A DNA stretch of 64,000 nt, from contig CANGNS010000001.1 of assembly GCA_947455465.1 (NCBI GenBank), positions 186,001 to 250,000 on the forward strand. The letters are read 5' to 3'. Source of the DNA: Comamonadaceae bacterium (GTDB taxonomy: Bacteria > Pseudomonadota > Gammaproteobacteria > Burkholderiales > Burkholderiaceae_C). Positions 9,112-16,257 of the stretch are shown here, piece after piece (within the stretch, counting starts at the first letter, position 1; each line of letters starts with the position of its first letter). The position numbers were made by a program, and so were the translations under genes. Below the pieces are notes generated by a model, which saw only the letters and a list, made by a program, of their open reading frames with translations, did no database searches and was not told the DNA's origin.

Positions 9112-10037
9112 GCCCAAGCCCTACCGCCGCCCAGGCATCCTCGTTGCACGATTGGCTGATGTCCGATCGCCCCGCCTCGCGCCGCCAGGCCGCGCTAGGC
9201 CGTGCCTATGCCAGCTGGCGCAGCTTTGCGCGCAACCGATTGGCTTTGCTGGGCCTGGCGATCGTCATCGCACTGGTGCTGGTCGCGGTGTTTGCCGATG
9301 TGCTGGCGCCCTACTCGGCCTATACCGGCGACCTGCGCACCACGCGGCTTTTGGCGCCCTCGCCAGCGCATTGGTTTGGCACCGACGACCAAGGGCGGGA
9401 TATTTTGTCGCGCGTGCTGGTCGGCTCGCGCATCACCCTGACGGTGGTCGTTTTGGTGGCTGTGCTGGCCGCACCGCTGGGCCTGCTGGTCGGCACGGTG
9501 GCCGGTTATGCCGGGGGCTGGGTGGACGCAGTGCTGATGCGGGTGACCGATGTGTTTTTGGCTTTCCCGCGCCTGATCTTGGCGCTGGCTTTTGTAGCTG
9601 CGCTGGGGCCGGGCATTGCCAACGCCGCACTGGCCATTGCAATCACCTCCTGGCCGCCGTATGCACGCATTGCGCGGGCCGAGACGCTGCAAATTCGCCA
9701 AAGCGACTTTATTGCGGCGGTGCAGTTGCTGGGTGCTTCGCCCTGGCGCATTGTGTGGCGGCACATCATGCCGCTGTGCGTGTCCTCGGTGATTGTGCGG
9801 GTGACGCTGGACATGGCCGGCATCATCTTGACGGCGGCAGGCCTGGGCTTTTTGGGCCTGGGTGCGCAGCCGCCCATGCCGGAATGGGGCGCTCTCATCG
9901 CCAACGGACGCATGTATGTGCTGGACCAATGGTGGGTGGCGGCTGCTCCGGGTGCGGCGATTTTTATCGTTAGCCTGGCCTTTAATCTGCTGGGCGACGG
10001 CTTGCGTGACGCCCTGGACCCCAAGGACGGGCAATGA
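9108..10037 (+). CDS. dppC: Peptide ABC transporter permease (DppC-type)
   Basis: This 309-aa membrane protein pairs with the preceding permease. The DppC/OppC N-terminal motif (SFARNRLALLGLAIV) leads into the first membrane helix. The family hallmark FGTDDQGRDILSRVLVGSR follows, and the EAA loop is at RIARAETLQIRQSDFIAAV. The ATG at 9108 overlaps the DppB stop. An in-frame open stretch upstream of it lies inside dppB and is ignored. It overlaps the first ATPase gene by ATGA. Confidence 0.88.
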   Translation: MSPSPTAAQASSLHDWLMSDRPASRRQAALGRAYASWRSFARNRLALLGLAIVIALVLVAVFADVLAPYSAYTGDLRTTRLLAPSPAHWFGTDDQGRDILSRVLVGSRITLTVVVLVAVLAAPLGLLVGTVAGYAGGWVDAVLMRVTDVFLAFPRLILALAFVAALGPGIANAALAIAITSWPPYARIARAETLQIRQSDFIAAVQLLGASPWRIVWRHIMPLCVSSVIVRVTLDMAGIILTAAGLGFLGLGAQPPMPEWGALIANGRMYVLDQWWVAAAPGAAIFIVSLAFNLLGDGLRDALDPKDGQ

Positions 10038-10903
10038 CTGGCACGCAACATCCGCAAGCCCTGGCTGCCGCACCGATTTTGGTGGTCGAGGGCCTGCAAG
10101 TGGCCTACCCCAACCGCGAGGGGCAGATGGTGCCGGTGGTGCGCGATGTCTCCTTCACCCTGGGCCGCGAGCGTTTGGGCTTGGTGGGTGAGTCGGGCAG
10201 CGGCAAATCGCAAACCGGGCGGGCTATTTTGGGTCTGAGTGCACCCGGCGCCCGCGTTAGCGCCAAGCGCCTGGAGTTTCGGGGCACCAACTTGCTGGCC
10301 TGCACGCCCGCCGAGCGGCGTGCGCTGCGCGGCCAGAAAATGGCCATGGTTTTGCAGGACCCCAAATACTCGCTCAACCCGGTGATGACGATTGGCCAGC
10401 AAATCTGCGAATCATTGCAGGCGCATGCCAGGCTGACCCGCGCGGCAGCCAAGGAAAAAGCCTTAGCCGCCCTGCGCGCGGTGCAGTTGGACGACGCGGA
10501 GCGCGTGTTTTCGCTCTACCCGCACGAGGTTTCGGGTGGCATGGGCCAGCGCGCCATGATCGCCATGATGCTCATTGCCCAGCCCGAGCTGCTGATTGCC
10601 GACGAACCCACCTCAGCGCTGGACGTGACGGTGCAGCTGGAAGTTCTGGCCCTCTTGGACAGCCTGGTCTCGCAAAGTGCGATGGGCCTTTTGTTGATCT
10701 CGCATGACCTGCGCCTGGTCTCGCGCTTTTGTGACCGGGTGCTGGTGATGTACCGCGGAAAAATCGTCGAAGAAATCGCCGCCCACCAGTTGCACCAGGC
10801 CCAGCACCCCTACACGCAAGGCCTGCTCAACTGCCTGCCTCGCCTGGGCCAAAGCCGCCATCCCTTGCCGGTGCTGGACCGGCGCCCGGAGTGGTCGCTG
10901 TGA
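10034..10903 (+). CDS. dppD: Peptide ABC transporter ATP-binding protein (DppD-type)
   Basis: This 289-aa ATPase energises the importer from the cytoplasm. Visible motifs: Walker [13 protein letters not shown]-loop [15 protein letters not shown] signature VSGGMGQR, Walker [13 protein letters not shown], and the H-loop His in [11 protein letters not shown]. The usual C-terminal [12 protein letters not shown] of oligopeptide ATPases is present. It is shorter than many DppD proteins (about 320 aa) and appears to lack the C-terminal Cys cluster seen in some of them. Translation is probably coupled to both neighbours through overlapping stop/start codons. Confidence 0.88.
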   Translation: MTGTQHPQALAAAPILVVEGLQVAYPNREGQMVPVVRDVSFTLGRERLGLVGESGSGKSQTGRAILGLSAPGARVSAKRLEFRGTNLLACTPAERRALRGQKMAMVLQDPKYSLNPVMTIGQQICESLQAHARLTRAAAKEKALAALRAVQLDDAERVFSLYPHEVSGGMGQRAMIAMMLIAQPELLIADEPTSALDVTVQLEVLALLDSLVSQSAMGLLLISHDLRLVSRFCDRVLVMYRGKIVEEIAAHQLHQAQHPYTQGLLNCLPRLGQSRHPLPVLDRRPEWSL

Positions 10904-11685
10904 ACGCGTCGGCCCTGGGTCTGCAAGTACAGGGCCTGCGCGTGGCCTATGGCGATTTTGTGGCCGTGGCCGACGCCAGCTTTCGCGTGGAACCGGGGGC
11001 GAGCTTTGGCATTGTGGGCGAATCCGGCTCGGGCAAATCGACCGTGCTGCGGGCGATTTGCGGCCTGGCGCCGATGCAGGCAGGCCAGGTGCAATTGCTC
11101 GGCACCGATGCGCGCGCGCTTGCGGCGCCGGACAGCAAAGCCTTTAGACGTCAGGTGCAAATGGTTTTTCAGGACCCCTATGGTTCGCTGCATCCGCGCC
11201 AGACGGTAGACCGCATGCTGGCCGAGCCACTAGATATCCACCATCTGGACCGGCCCCAGGCGCGCATCGAAGAGGCCTTGGACCAGGTCGGACTAGGCAG
11301 CGCCTACCGCTTTCGCTACCCGCACCAGCTTTCGGGCGGCCAACGCCAACGCGTGGCCCTGGCCCGCGCGCTGATCTTGCAGCCGCAAGTGCTGCTCTTG
11401 GATGAGCCCACCTCGGCGCTGGACGCCTCGGTGCAGGCCGAAGTGCTCAATGTGCTGGAGAGCCTGCGCGCACACTTGGGCCTTACCTTCTTGATGGTCA
11501 GCCACGACCTGGCAGTCGTCACCCATTTGTGCGACCAGATTTTGGTTATGCAGCACGGCCACAGCGTGGAGCAAGTCTCTGCCGCGGATTTAGCGGCCGG
11601 CCGTGTCAGCCAGGAATACACCCGCAGCCTGATGCGCGCGGCCGAAGGCTTTGTGCGCAGCGGTACCGAATTGCTTACCAATTAA
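10900..11685 (+). CDS. dppF: Peptide ABC transporter ATP-binding protein (DppF-type)
   Basis: This 261-aa second ATPase has Walker [12 protein letters not shown]-loop MVFQDPYGSLHPR, signature LSGGQRQRVALARAL, Walker [12 protein letters not shown] and H-loop SHDLAVV. The GTG at 10900 is preferred over the GTG at 10891: it overlaps the DppD stop as GTGA and has GGAG at 10888-10891 with an 8-nt spacer. It is short for the DppF family (often about 330 aa), because the C-terminal HPYT region is reduced to EYTRSLMRA. Its last 11 bp overlap the convergent oxygenase gene. Confidence 0.87.
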   Translation: MNASALGLQVQGLRVAYGDFVAVADASFRVEPGASFGIVGESGSGKSTVLRAICGLAPMQAGQVQLLGTDARALAAPDSKAFRRQVQMVFQDPYGSLHPRQTVDRMLAEPLDIHHLDRPQARIEEALDQVGLGSAYRFRYPHQLSGGQRQRVALARALILQPQVLLLDEPTSALDASVQAEVLNVLESLRAHLGLTFLMVSHDLAVVTHLCDQILVMQHGHSVEQVSAADLAAGRVSQEYTRSLMRAAEGFVRSGTELLTN

Positions 11686-11694
11686 TATTGGTAA
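11675..11694. repeat. 20-bp perfect inverted repeat at a convergent gene junction
   Basis: TTACCAATTAATATTGGTAA has 8-bp arms around TAAT. It contains both the dppF stop and the stop of the convergent oxygenase gene. No T-run follows, so it is a poor textbook terminator. The sequence resembles GntR-type operators (TTGGT...ACCAA), but its position at gene ends argues against classical promoter control. Confidence 0.5.
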
Positions 11695-12238
11695 ATGTCG
11701 CTTGCTGGTGCAAATTCATGGCGACGACGACACGCCGGCCTTGGGTGGCTGGTACCTCGTGGGTGAGTATGCCGGGAAACATGACCAACATATTGGTCTT
11801 GGGCTGCACCGGGTATTTGCCCGAGAAAATAATCGGCGCGCTGTCCTCATGGGCCTCTAGATAAATAGCGCAGCCAAAATCGGCAGGGAAATGGTTATGT
11901 GGCTGGGTATAACTGGCCTCTTCATAAATAATGCCCCAGCACTCGCTCACGATCATTTCAGTGTCGGGCGGCGGATGGCCTACTGCCAATAATTTAGACG
12001 CCTCTTTGCTCACTTGCAGAACCACTTGCATCAAGGGCCCGAATTTGTCCGAGACCAAATGGCTGCGCCAAGGACTCATATATTCGGCCTTGACATTGGA
12101 CAGCGGCGAGACCGGGTGCGTGACACTGAGATCATCTATCGCCTGGCGGGCCATATCTAAAGCCGGCAGCACGGGTGATAAATCGCACACAAATATCGGC
12201 ACATCGGCGTGGGCAGTAAATGGGCTAAGCGCAACCAT
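11675..12238 (-). CDS. Putative 2OG-Fe(II) oxygenase (TIGR02466-like)
   Basis: This protein of about 187 aa resembles small uncharacterised 2-oxoglutarate/Fe(II) oxygenases. PHNHFPADFGCAIYLE holds the likely first His and Asp ligands. GILTHEVPATQGRRVVVAMN holds the distal His and the Arg that would bind 2-oxoglutarate. ATG at 12238 is chosen; a TTG at 12253 would add five residues, and neither has a strong ribosome-binding site. The gene is visibly less GC-rich than its neighbours. A 14-bp TTGAC-N4-GTCAA palindrome about 90 bp upstream suggests control by an FNR/DNR-like regulator. Substrate unknown. Confidence 0.65.
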   Translation of the reverse strand: MVALSPFTAHADVPIFVCDLSPVLPALDMARQAIDDLSVTHPVSPLSNVKAEYMSPWRSHLVSDKFGPLMQVVLQVSKEASKLLAVGHPPPDTEMIVSECWGIIYEEASYTQPHNHFPADFGCAIYLEAHEDSAPIIFSGKYPVQPKTNMLVMFPGILTHEVPATQGRRVVVAMNLHQQATFTNINW

Positions 12239-12326
12239 AGGCGATAGATGCAATGGCCAAATCCGAAAAATCCGGCCCCAGGGCAGTGGAAAGGGCTGCA
12301 GCTTACAAATCTGCGCGCCGGGCCCA

Positions 12327-12342
12327 TTTGACGTGCGTCAAA
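12327..12342 (-). promoter_or_regulatory. FNR/DNR-like palindrome upstream of the 2OG oxygenase
   Basis: TTTGACGTGCGTCAAA has 7-bp arms around TG and contains the CRP/FNR-superfamily pattern TTGAC-N4-GTCAA. It overlaps the stop of the upstream hydrolase gene. Reading toward the oxygenase, a TAAGCT hexamer at 12305-12300 is placed as a -10 for a class II site centred about 41.5 bp upstream of a start near 12293. Confidence 0.45.
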
Positions 12343-13252
12343 ACCTGTGCAGGGTATTTGCTAAAAACACCGTAATGGCTTTTTCAACGGTATCGGCCTG
12401 GGCTGACCCACGGGCACCCGCGTCTACGCGTACCGCCGGACTGCTGCGGGCATAAAAATGCGGTTTCCCCGGGACCAGGTATCGCTGCAAGGGCATACCA
12501 ACCGCTTGCCCTGCCCGCTCTAATTCTTCGGTGCGGGCTATTGCCTCCGGTAAATCTAATTCGCTGGAGAACAACAAGGCAGGGGCCCGGTGGGAGGACT
12601 GGCCTAAATAATGCGCCGCATCCTCAAAAGCCATGCCGCCCGACAACGAGATAATTGCCGCCGCGGGCGCGCCTAGCGCATAACAGGCATAGCTGGCCGC
12701 AATCGCACCGGAGGAAAACCCGCCAAGCGCCATGCGGGCTGAATCGATATTCCAACGGGCAGCATGCTGCGCGACAAAGGTAAATGCGGCAGCAATATCG
12801 CATATCGCCGCCTCCACGCCGTCTATTAATTGCGCTGAAGTGGCCGGCGGCAAGCCCATGAGATTGCGGACGAAATTAACCCGCTCACTGCTGACACTGC
12901 GGTTTTGCAAAATCGGCGCAGGCTGGGGCGGCGGGCATTCTTGGGTTAGGCGGTAATCCAAACTGAAACATACATAGCCCTGGCGGGCCAGTATTTGGCA
13001 ATATTCGCTTACGGGGGTATTGGGCGAACCATCTTGCGCAAACGCATCGTCCGATTTGGAGCCTCGATGAAAAGCCCCGCCATGGGCCAGGAGCACGGCC
13101 GCGCGCGCAGGCTCCGACGGCGCGCCGGTGGGCGGCAAATACACATCGACCAACAGCGGACGCATCGTGGGTTGCGCGCTGCCGTGGCCTACCGGGACGC
13201 TCCCGCACACGACGTCGCGCTCCATTGGCACACCGATATCCGCTTTTTCCAT
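12338..13252 (-). CDS. Alpha/beta hydrolase (carboxylesterase/lipase-like, HSL type)
   Basis: This 304-aa protein has the oxyanion motif HGGAFHRGSK, a G-x-S-x-G nucleophile elbow (GGFSSGA), and a likely catalytic His in PGKPHFYA. This is the layout of hormone-sensitive-lipase-type esterases. The ATG at 13252 (MEKADIGVP) is preferred because the longer upstream frame has no family-like sequence. No signal peptide, so probably cytoplasmic. Its stop overlaps the FNR-like palindrome in front of the next gene on the same strand. Its start lies 155 bp from the divergent yqjD-type gene. Natural ester substrate unknown. Confidence 0.75.
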   Translation of the reverse strand: MEKADIGVPMERDVVCGSVPVGHGSAQPTMRPLLVDVYLPPTGAPSEPARAAVLLAHGGAFHRGSKSDDAFAQDGSPNTPVSEYCQILARQGYVCFSLDYRLTQECPPPQPAPILQNRSVSSERVNFVRNLMGLPPATSAQLIDGVEAAICDIAAAFTFVAQHAARWNIDSARMALGGFSSGAIAASYACYALGAPAAAIISLSGGMAFEDAAHYLGQSSHRAPALLFSSELDLPEAIARTEELERAGQAVGMPLQRYLVPGKPHFYARSSPAVRVDAGARGSAQADTVEKAITVFLANTLHRF

Positions 13253-13335
13253 GATCCACGCCCCATAAAAATGCAATGAAGCGCAGATTAGCGCAAATTG
13301 GCGTATGAGCGCCCCTTCTGCGCCCCTGCCTGCCA

Positions 13336-13349
13336 TTGATATGCATCAA
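13336..13349 (+). promoter_or_regulatory. Perfect FNR/Anr box before the yqjD-like operon
   Basis: TTGATATGCATCAA matches the FNR consensus TTGAT-N4-ATCAA exactly. A TAGAGT hexamer at 13371-13376 fits a -10 for a class II promoter with the box centred about 41.5 bp before a start near 13384, leaving a leader of about 23 nt to the ATG at 13407. It could also influence the divergent hydrolase. Oxygen-responsive control of the membrane-stress cassette is inferred. Confidence 0.65.
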
Positions 13350-13406
13350 GCCGAGGCTGGTCCAATCCGCTAGAGTCGGGTTTTCCGCCAACCAGGTAGC
13401 CCCAAT

Positions 13407-13718
13407 ATGACCACCAGCCACGAAGCCCAACGCGCCAAAATCATGGAAGACATTCACCTTGTCATCCAGGACACCCAGGCCCTGCTGCGCATGACCGCCC
13501 ACGAGGCCGGCGATGAAGCCGCCGCAGTGCGCGCCCGTGTCCAAGAGCGGCTGGCCCAAGCCATCGCAGAGATGCACGCCCTGCAGGAGTCCGCCCTGCG
13601 CAGCACCAAAGAAGCGGCCGAGGCGACCGAGCAGTTTGTGCAAGACCATCCCTGGAAGTCGGTCGGCATTGCCGCCGTCGCCGGGCTGGCATTAGGCCTT
13701 TTGATCAGCCGGCGTTAA
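13407..13718 (+). CDS. DUF883 family membrane-anchored protein (YqjD/ElaB-like)
   Basis: This 103-aa protein has a long amphipathic, Ala/Glu-rich helical region (residues 1-75). The DUF883 signature QFVQDHPWKSVGIAAVAGLALG follows, with one C-terminal transmembrane helix ending in SRR. Relatives are tail-anchored inner-membrane proteins that bind ribosomes in stationary phase in E. coli. It leads a three-gene cassette with a holin-like protein and a YqjK-like small protein. A perfect FNR-type box lies about 58 bp upstream of its start codon. Confidence 0.88.
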   Translation: MTTSHEAQRAKIMEDIHLVIQDTQALLRMTAHEAGDEAAAVRARVQERLAQAIAEMHALQESALRSTKEAAEATEQFVQDHPWKSVGIAAVAGLALGLLISRR

Positions 13719-13730
13719 GCGGCAACGCCG

Positions 13731-14120
13731 ATGAGCAGCCCGCCTGCAGCCGGAATTTTTGGCTCCCTGCGCCAACTCCTCACCGATTTGCGCGATCTGG
13801 CCATCGTGCGCCTGGAGCTTTTGGGCACCGAGCTGGAGCTGGAAAAGCGCCGCTGGTTGCTGACGCTCTGTCTGGCCGCTTTGGCTTTGGTGTGCCTGGC
13901 GCTGGGCCTGGTCATGGCCAGCATGGCGGTAGTTTTGGTGTTTTGGGACAGCTACCGCATGACAGCGGTCACCGGCCTGGCATTGTTTTTCGGGCTGGCC
14001 GGTGCGGGTTTGCTGTGGACAGCGGTACGCAAAATGCACAACCCGCAGGGCGCATTTCACGCCAGCATCACCGAATTGCGGCGCGATATGGGCGCCAGCG
14101 CGCCCGATAGAAAGCCCTAG
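13731..14120 (+). CDS. Phage-holin-superfamily membrane protein (YqjE-like)
   Basis: This 129-aa protein has a short cytoplasmic N-terminus with FGSLRQLLTDLRDLAIVRLE, then two strong transmembrane segments (about residues 43-70 and 78-100). This is the YqjE layout (PF07332). It sits 12 bp after the YqjD-like gene, the usual pairing in proteobacteria. Molecular role unknown; thought to act with YqjD at the inner membrane. Confidence 0.85.
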   Translation: MSSPPAAGIFGSLRQLLTDLRDLAIVRLELLGTELELEKRRWLLTLCLAALALVCLALGLVMASMAVVLVFWDSYRMTAVTGLALFFGLAGAGLLWTAVRKMHNPQGAFHASITELRRDMGASAPDRKP

Positions 14121-14125
14121 CCGCC

Positions 14126-14383
14126 ATGCGCCAATCCGAACTTTTAGCCCAGCAAGCACGTCTGATCGAACGCAGCACCGCGCTGCGCACCAGCGTCCGT
14201 GCCCATGCTGCAGACATTGCCGCGCCCTTCTCTAGCGCCCGACAGGCCGTGGACGGCATCCGCGCGCTGCCCGTATCCCAGATCGTGGGGCTGCTTGCAC
14301 TGGGGCTGGCAGGCCGCAAGTTCAGCCGGGGCCTGCTGCCCCTTATGCGCTTGTGGGATATGTGGCGGGCATGGAAAACCTAG
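14126..14383 (+). CDS. Small YqjK-like hypothetical protein
   Basis: This 85-aa protein has a helical N-terminal half (SELLAQQARLIERSTALR) and a hydrophobic stretch around residues 52-62, with a basic C-terminus. Its position as third gene, 5 bp after the YqjE-like gene, matches yqjK. Similarity is too weak to be certain. Its last 13 bp overlap the start of the next gene. Confidence 0.7.
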   Translation: MRQSELLAQQARLIERSTALRTSVRAHAADIAAPFSSARQAVDGIRALPVSQIVGLLALGLAGRKFSRGLLPLMRLWDMWRAWKT

Positions 14384-15243
14384 ACTGCCTGGCCTGGGCC
14401 CGGTCACTGGTCCGCAAACCCGATGCACACAAGGGCGACCACGGCAAAATTCTGCTGATAGGCGGCGCACCCGGCATGACCGGCGCCTTGGTCTTGGCTG
14501 GCCAAGCGGCGCTGTACAGCGGCGCGGGCTACACCCAGCTGTTGATGCTGGATGACGCCAGCGCCCATGTCGTACCCAGCCAGCCTGAGCTCATGGTCCA
14601 CAGCGCTGCGCTTTGGCATGGCCGTGCTGCGCAAGCCCTGGCCCAAATCGGCCCCGACCTGATAGCCATCGGGCCGGGGCTGGGCCAAAGTGCCCATGCC
14701 CGCCATTGGCTCCAGGCGGCGCTGCAATGGAACGGGCCCTTGGTGCTGGACGCTGACGCGCTCAATATCCTTGCACAGGACGCCCCATTGCTGCACAGCC
14801 TGGCACAGCGGGCGGCACCCGTCTGCCTGACGCCTCATCCCGGCGAGGCGGCCCGGCTGCTGCAATGGGACGGCGCACAAGTCCAAGCCGACCGCCCAGG
14901 CGCGCTAGGCAGCTTAATCAAGCGCACTGGGAGCACTGTCGTGCTCAAGGGCCAGCACACGCTGGTGGGTGCGCCCAACCAAACACCGCGCCGTTGCCTG
15001 GAGGGCAATCCCGGCATGGCCACCGCCGGGATGGGCGACGTGCTCACAGGCTGCATCGCCGCATTGGCGGGCCAGGGGATACGTGTCGCCCTGAGCCTGT
15101 GGCAGGCCAGCTGCCTGGGCGTGCAGGTGCATGCCCGCGCGGGCGACCAGCTGTGCGCTGCGGGCATCGGACCCATCGGCTTGACGCCCTCCGAGCTGGC
15201 GCGCCAACTGCGCATCGTCATCAACCAGGCCGCCGCGCAATAG
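14371..15243 (+). CDS. nnrD: ADP-dependent NAD(P)H-hydrate dehydratase
   Basis: This 290-aa ribokinase-fold enzyme repairs hydrated NADH/NADPH (NADHX) using ADP. Recognisable features are KGDHGKILLIGGAPGMTGA, the AIGPGLGQS motif, LVLDADALN, LTPHPGEAARLL, and the diagnostic GNPGMATAGMGDVLTG. The N-terminal epimerase domain (NnrE) of bifunctional versions is absent. The ATG at 14371 is inside the previous gene; an in-frame TTG at 14353 is less likely. This is a housekeeping enzyme with no obvious tie to the flanking modules. Confidence 0.9.
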   Translation: MENLDCLAWARSLVRKPDAHKGDHGKILLIGGAPGMTGALVLAGQAALYSGAGYTQLLMLDDASAHVVPSQPELMVHSAALWHGRAAQALAQIGPDLIAIGPGLGQSAHARHWLQAALQWNGPLVLDADALNILAQDAPLLHSLAQRAAPVCLTPHPGEAARLLQWDGAQVQADRPGALGSLIKRTGSTVVLKGQHTLVGAPNQTPRRCLEGNPGMATAGMGDVLTGCIAALAGQGIRVALSLWQASCLGVQVHARAGDQLCAAGIGPIGLTPSELARQLRIVINQAAAQ

Positions 15244-15252
15244 CATATTGAG

Positions 15253-15289
15253 CCGGGTTTGGATACCCCAATTTGGCATGCAAACCCGG
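15253..15289 (+). terminator. Hairpin after nnrD, possible terminator
   Basis: CCGGGTTTG at 15253-15261 pairs perfectly with CAAACCCGG at 15281-15289 across a 19-nt loop, ten bases after the nnrD stop. No T-run follows directly, so it may be a transcript 3' end or another structured element. Confidence 0.4.
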
Positions 15290-15351
15290 TCCTAGAATGG
15301 CTTTTTCCCCACGAACTGGGGGCATGAAAACCGCTTCGGAGCCGCACCACC

Positions 15352-16113
15352 ATGAACCAGATTGACCTGAAAAATTGCCACGCCATCGTCACCGGAGGCG
15401 CGCGCGGCATTGGCTACGCCGTGGCCGAGCGACTGCTCGCCTCGGGCGCCCATGTGGCGCTTTGGGACATGGACGCAAGCAAATTGGCTAGCAGCGTGGC
15501 GGCACTGCAAGTGGCGCATCCCGGTCAGCAAGTAAGCGGGCAGGCGCTGGACATCAGCGACGACGCCAGCGTGCAACGCGAAGCCAATGCCTTAGCCTCG
15601 CGCTGGGGCCGCATCGATATTTTGGTCAATAACGCGGGCATTACCGGTGGCAATGGCCTGACCTGGGAGCTAGAGCCGGCCGTCTGGCGCCAGGTGATCG
15701 AGGTCAACCTGATCGCCCCCTACCTGACCTGCCGCGCCGTGGTGCCGCACATGCTGGCTGGCGGCTGGGGCCGCATCGTCAACATTGCGTCGGTGGCCGG
15801 CAAGGAAGGCAACCCCAACGCCTCGCACTACAGCGCCTCCAAAGCCGGCCTGATCGGGCTGACCAAATCGCTAGGCAAAGAGTTGGCCCAAAAGAATGTC
15901 CTGGTCAACGCCATTACGCCCGGTGCGGCCAAGACAGATATCTTTGACCAAATGACGCAGCAGCAAGTCGACTACATGCTGTCCAAAATGCCCATGGGCC
16001 GCTTCTTGCAGGTGCAAGAGGTGGCGGCCATGGTGGCCTGGCTGGCTTCGGAGGACTGCTCGTTCACCACCGGCGGCGTATTTGACATTTCGGGCGGTCG
16101 GGCGACGTACTGA
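15352..16113 (+). CDS. SDR-family oxidoreductase (FabG-like)
   Basis: This 253-aa classical short-chain dehydrogenase has the cofactor motif TGGARGIG near residues 14-21, LVNNAG, the catalytic Ser in NIASVAG, and YSASK. The Asp in WDMDAS after the second beta strand favours NAD(H). GGAG lies 9-12 bp before the ATG. It precedes the first gene with the steroid-cluster inverted repeat but has no copy itself. A hydroxysteroid or hydroxyacyl-CoA dehydrogenase role is plausible but unproven. Confidence 0.78.
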   Translation: MNQIDLKNCHAIVTGGARGIGYAVAERLLASGAHVALWDMDASKLASSVAALQVAHPGQQVSGQALDISDDASVQREANALASRWGRIDILVNNAGITGGNGLTWELEPAVWRQVIEVNLIAPYLTCRAVVPHMLAGGWGRIVNIASVAGKEGNPNASHYSASKAGLIGLTKSLGKELAQKNVLVNAITPGAAKTDIFDQMTQQQVDYMLSKMPMGRFLQVQEVAAMVAWLASEDCSFTTGGVFDISGGRATY

Positions 16114-16180
16114 GCGCCGCCGACAGGCGCACGCATGCGCGCCCTATGCGCGTAAACCCTTAGCCCACAGCACCCCGTCC

Positions 16181-16198
16181 ATCGTCCGCATGGACGAT
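16181..16198 (+). promoter_or_regulatory. 18-bp inverted repeat, putative LuxR-type (TeiR/TesR) operator, site 1
   Basis: ATCGTCCGCATGGACGAT has 7-bp arms that are perfectly complementary, the best copy of the repeat in the window. A TAGACT hexamer follows at 16220-16225, 21 bp from the repeat, and the MFS ATG is at 16258. The repeat centre would sit near -42.5. Confidence 0.75.
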
Positions 16199-16257
16199 GA
16201 GTGCAGGTGCAGCGCTTCCTAGACTGGAGACCACACACCGCCAGGACTGGAGCAGCT

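Noticed and set aside
15352..16113. Operator copy before the SDR at 15352
   Set aside because: The region has a CCGGGTTTG/CAAACCCGG hairpin but no GGACGAT arm, so this gene is not included in the inverted-repeat set.
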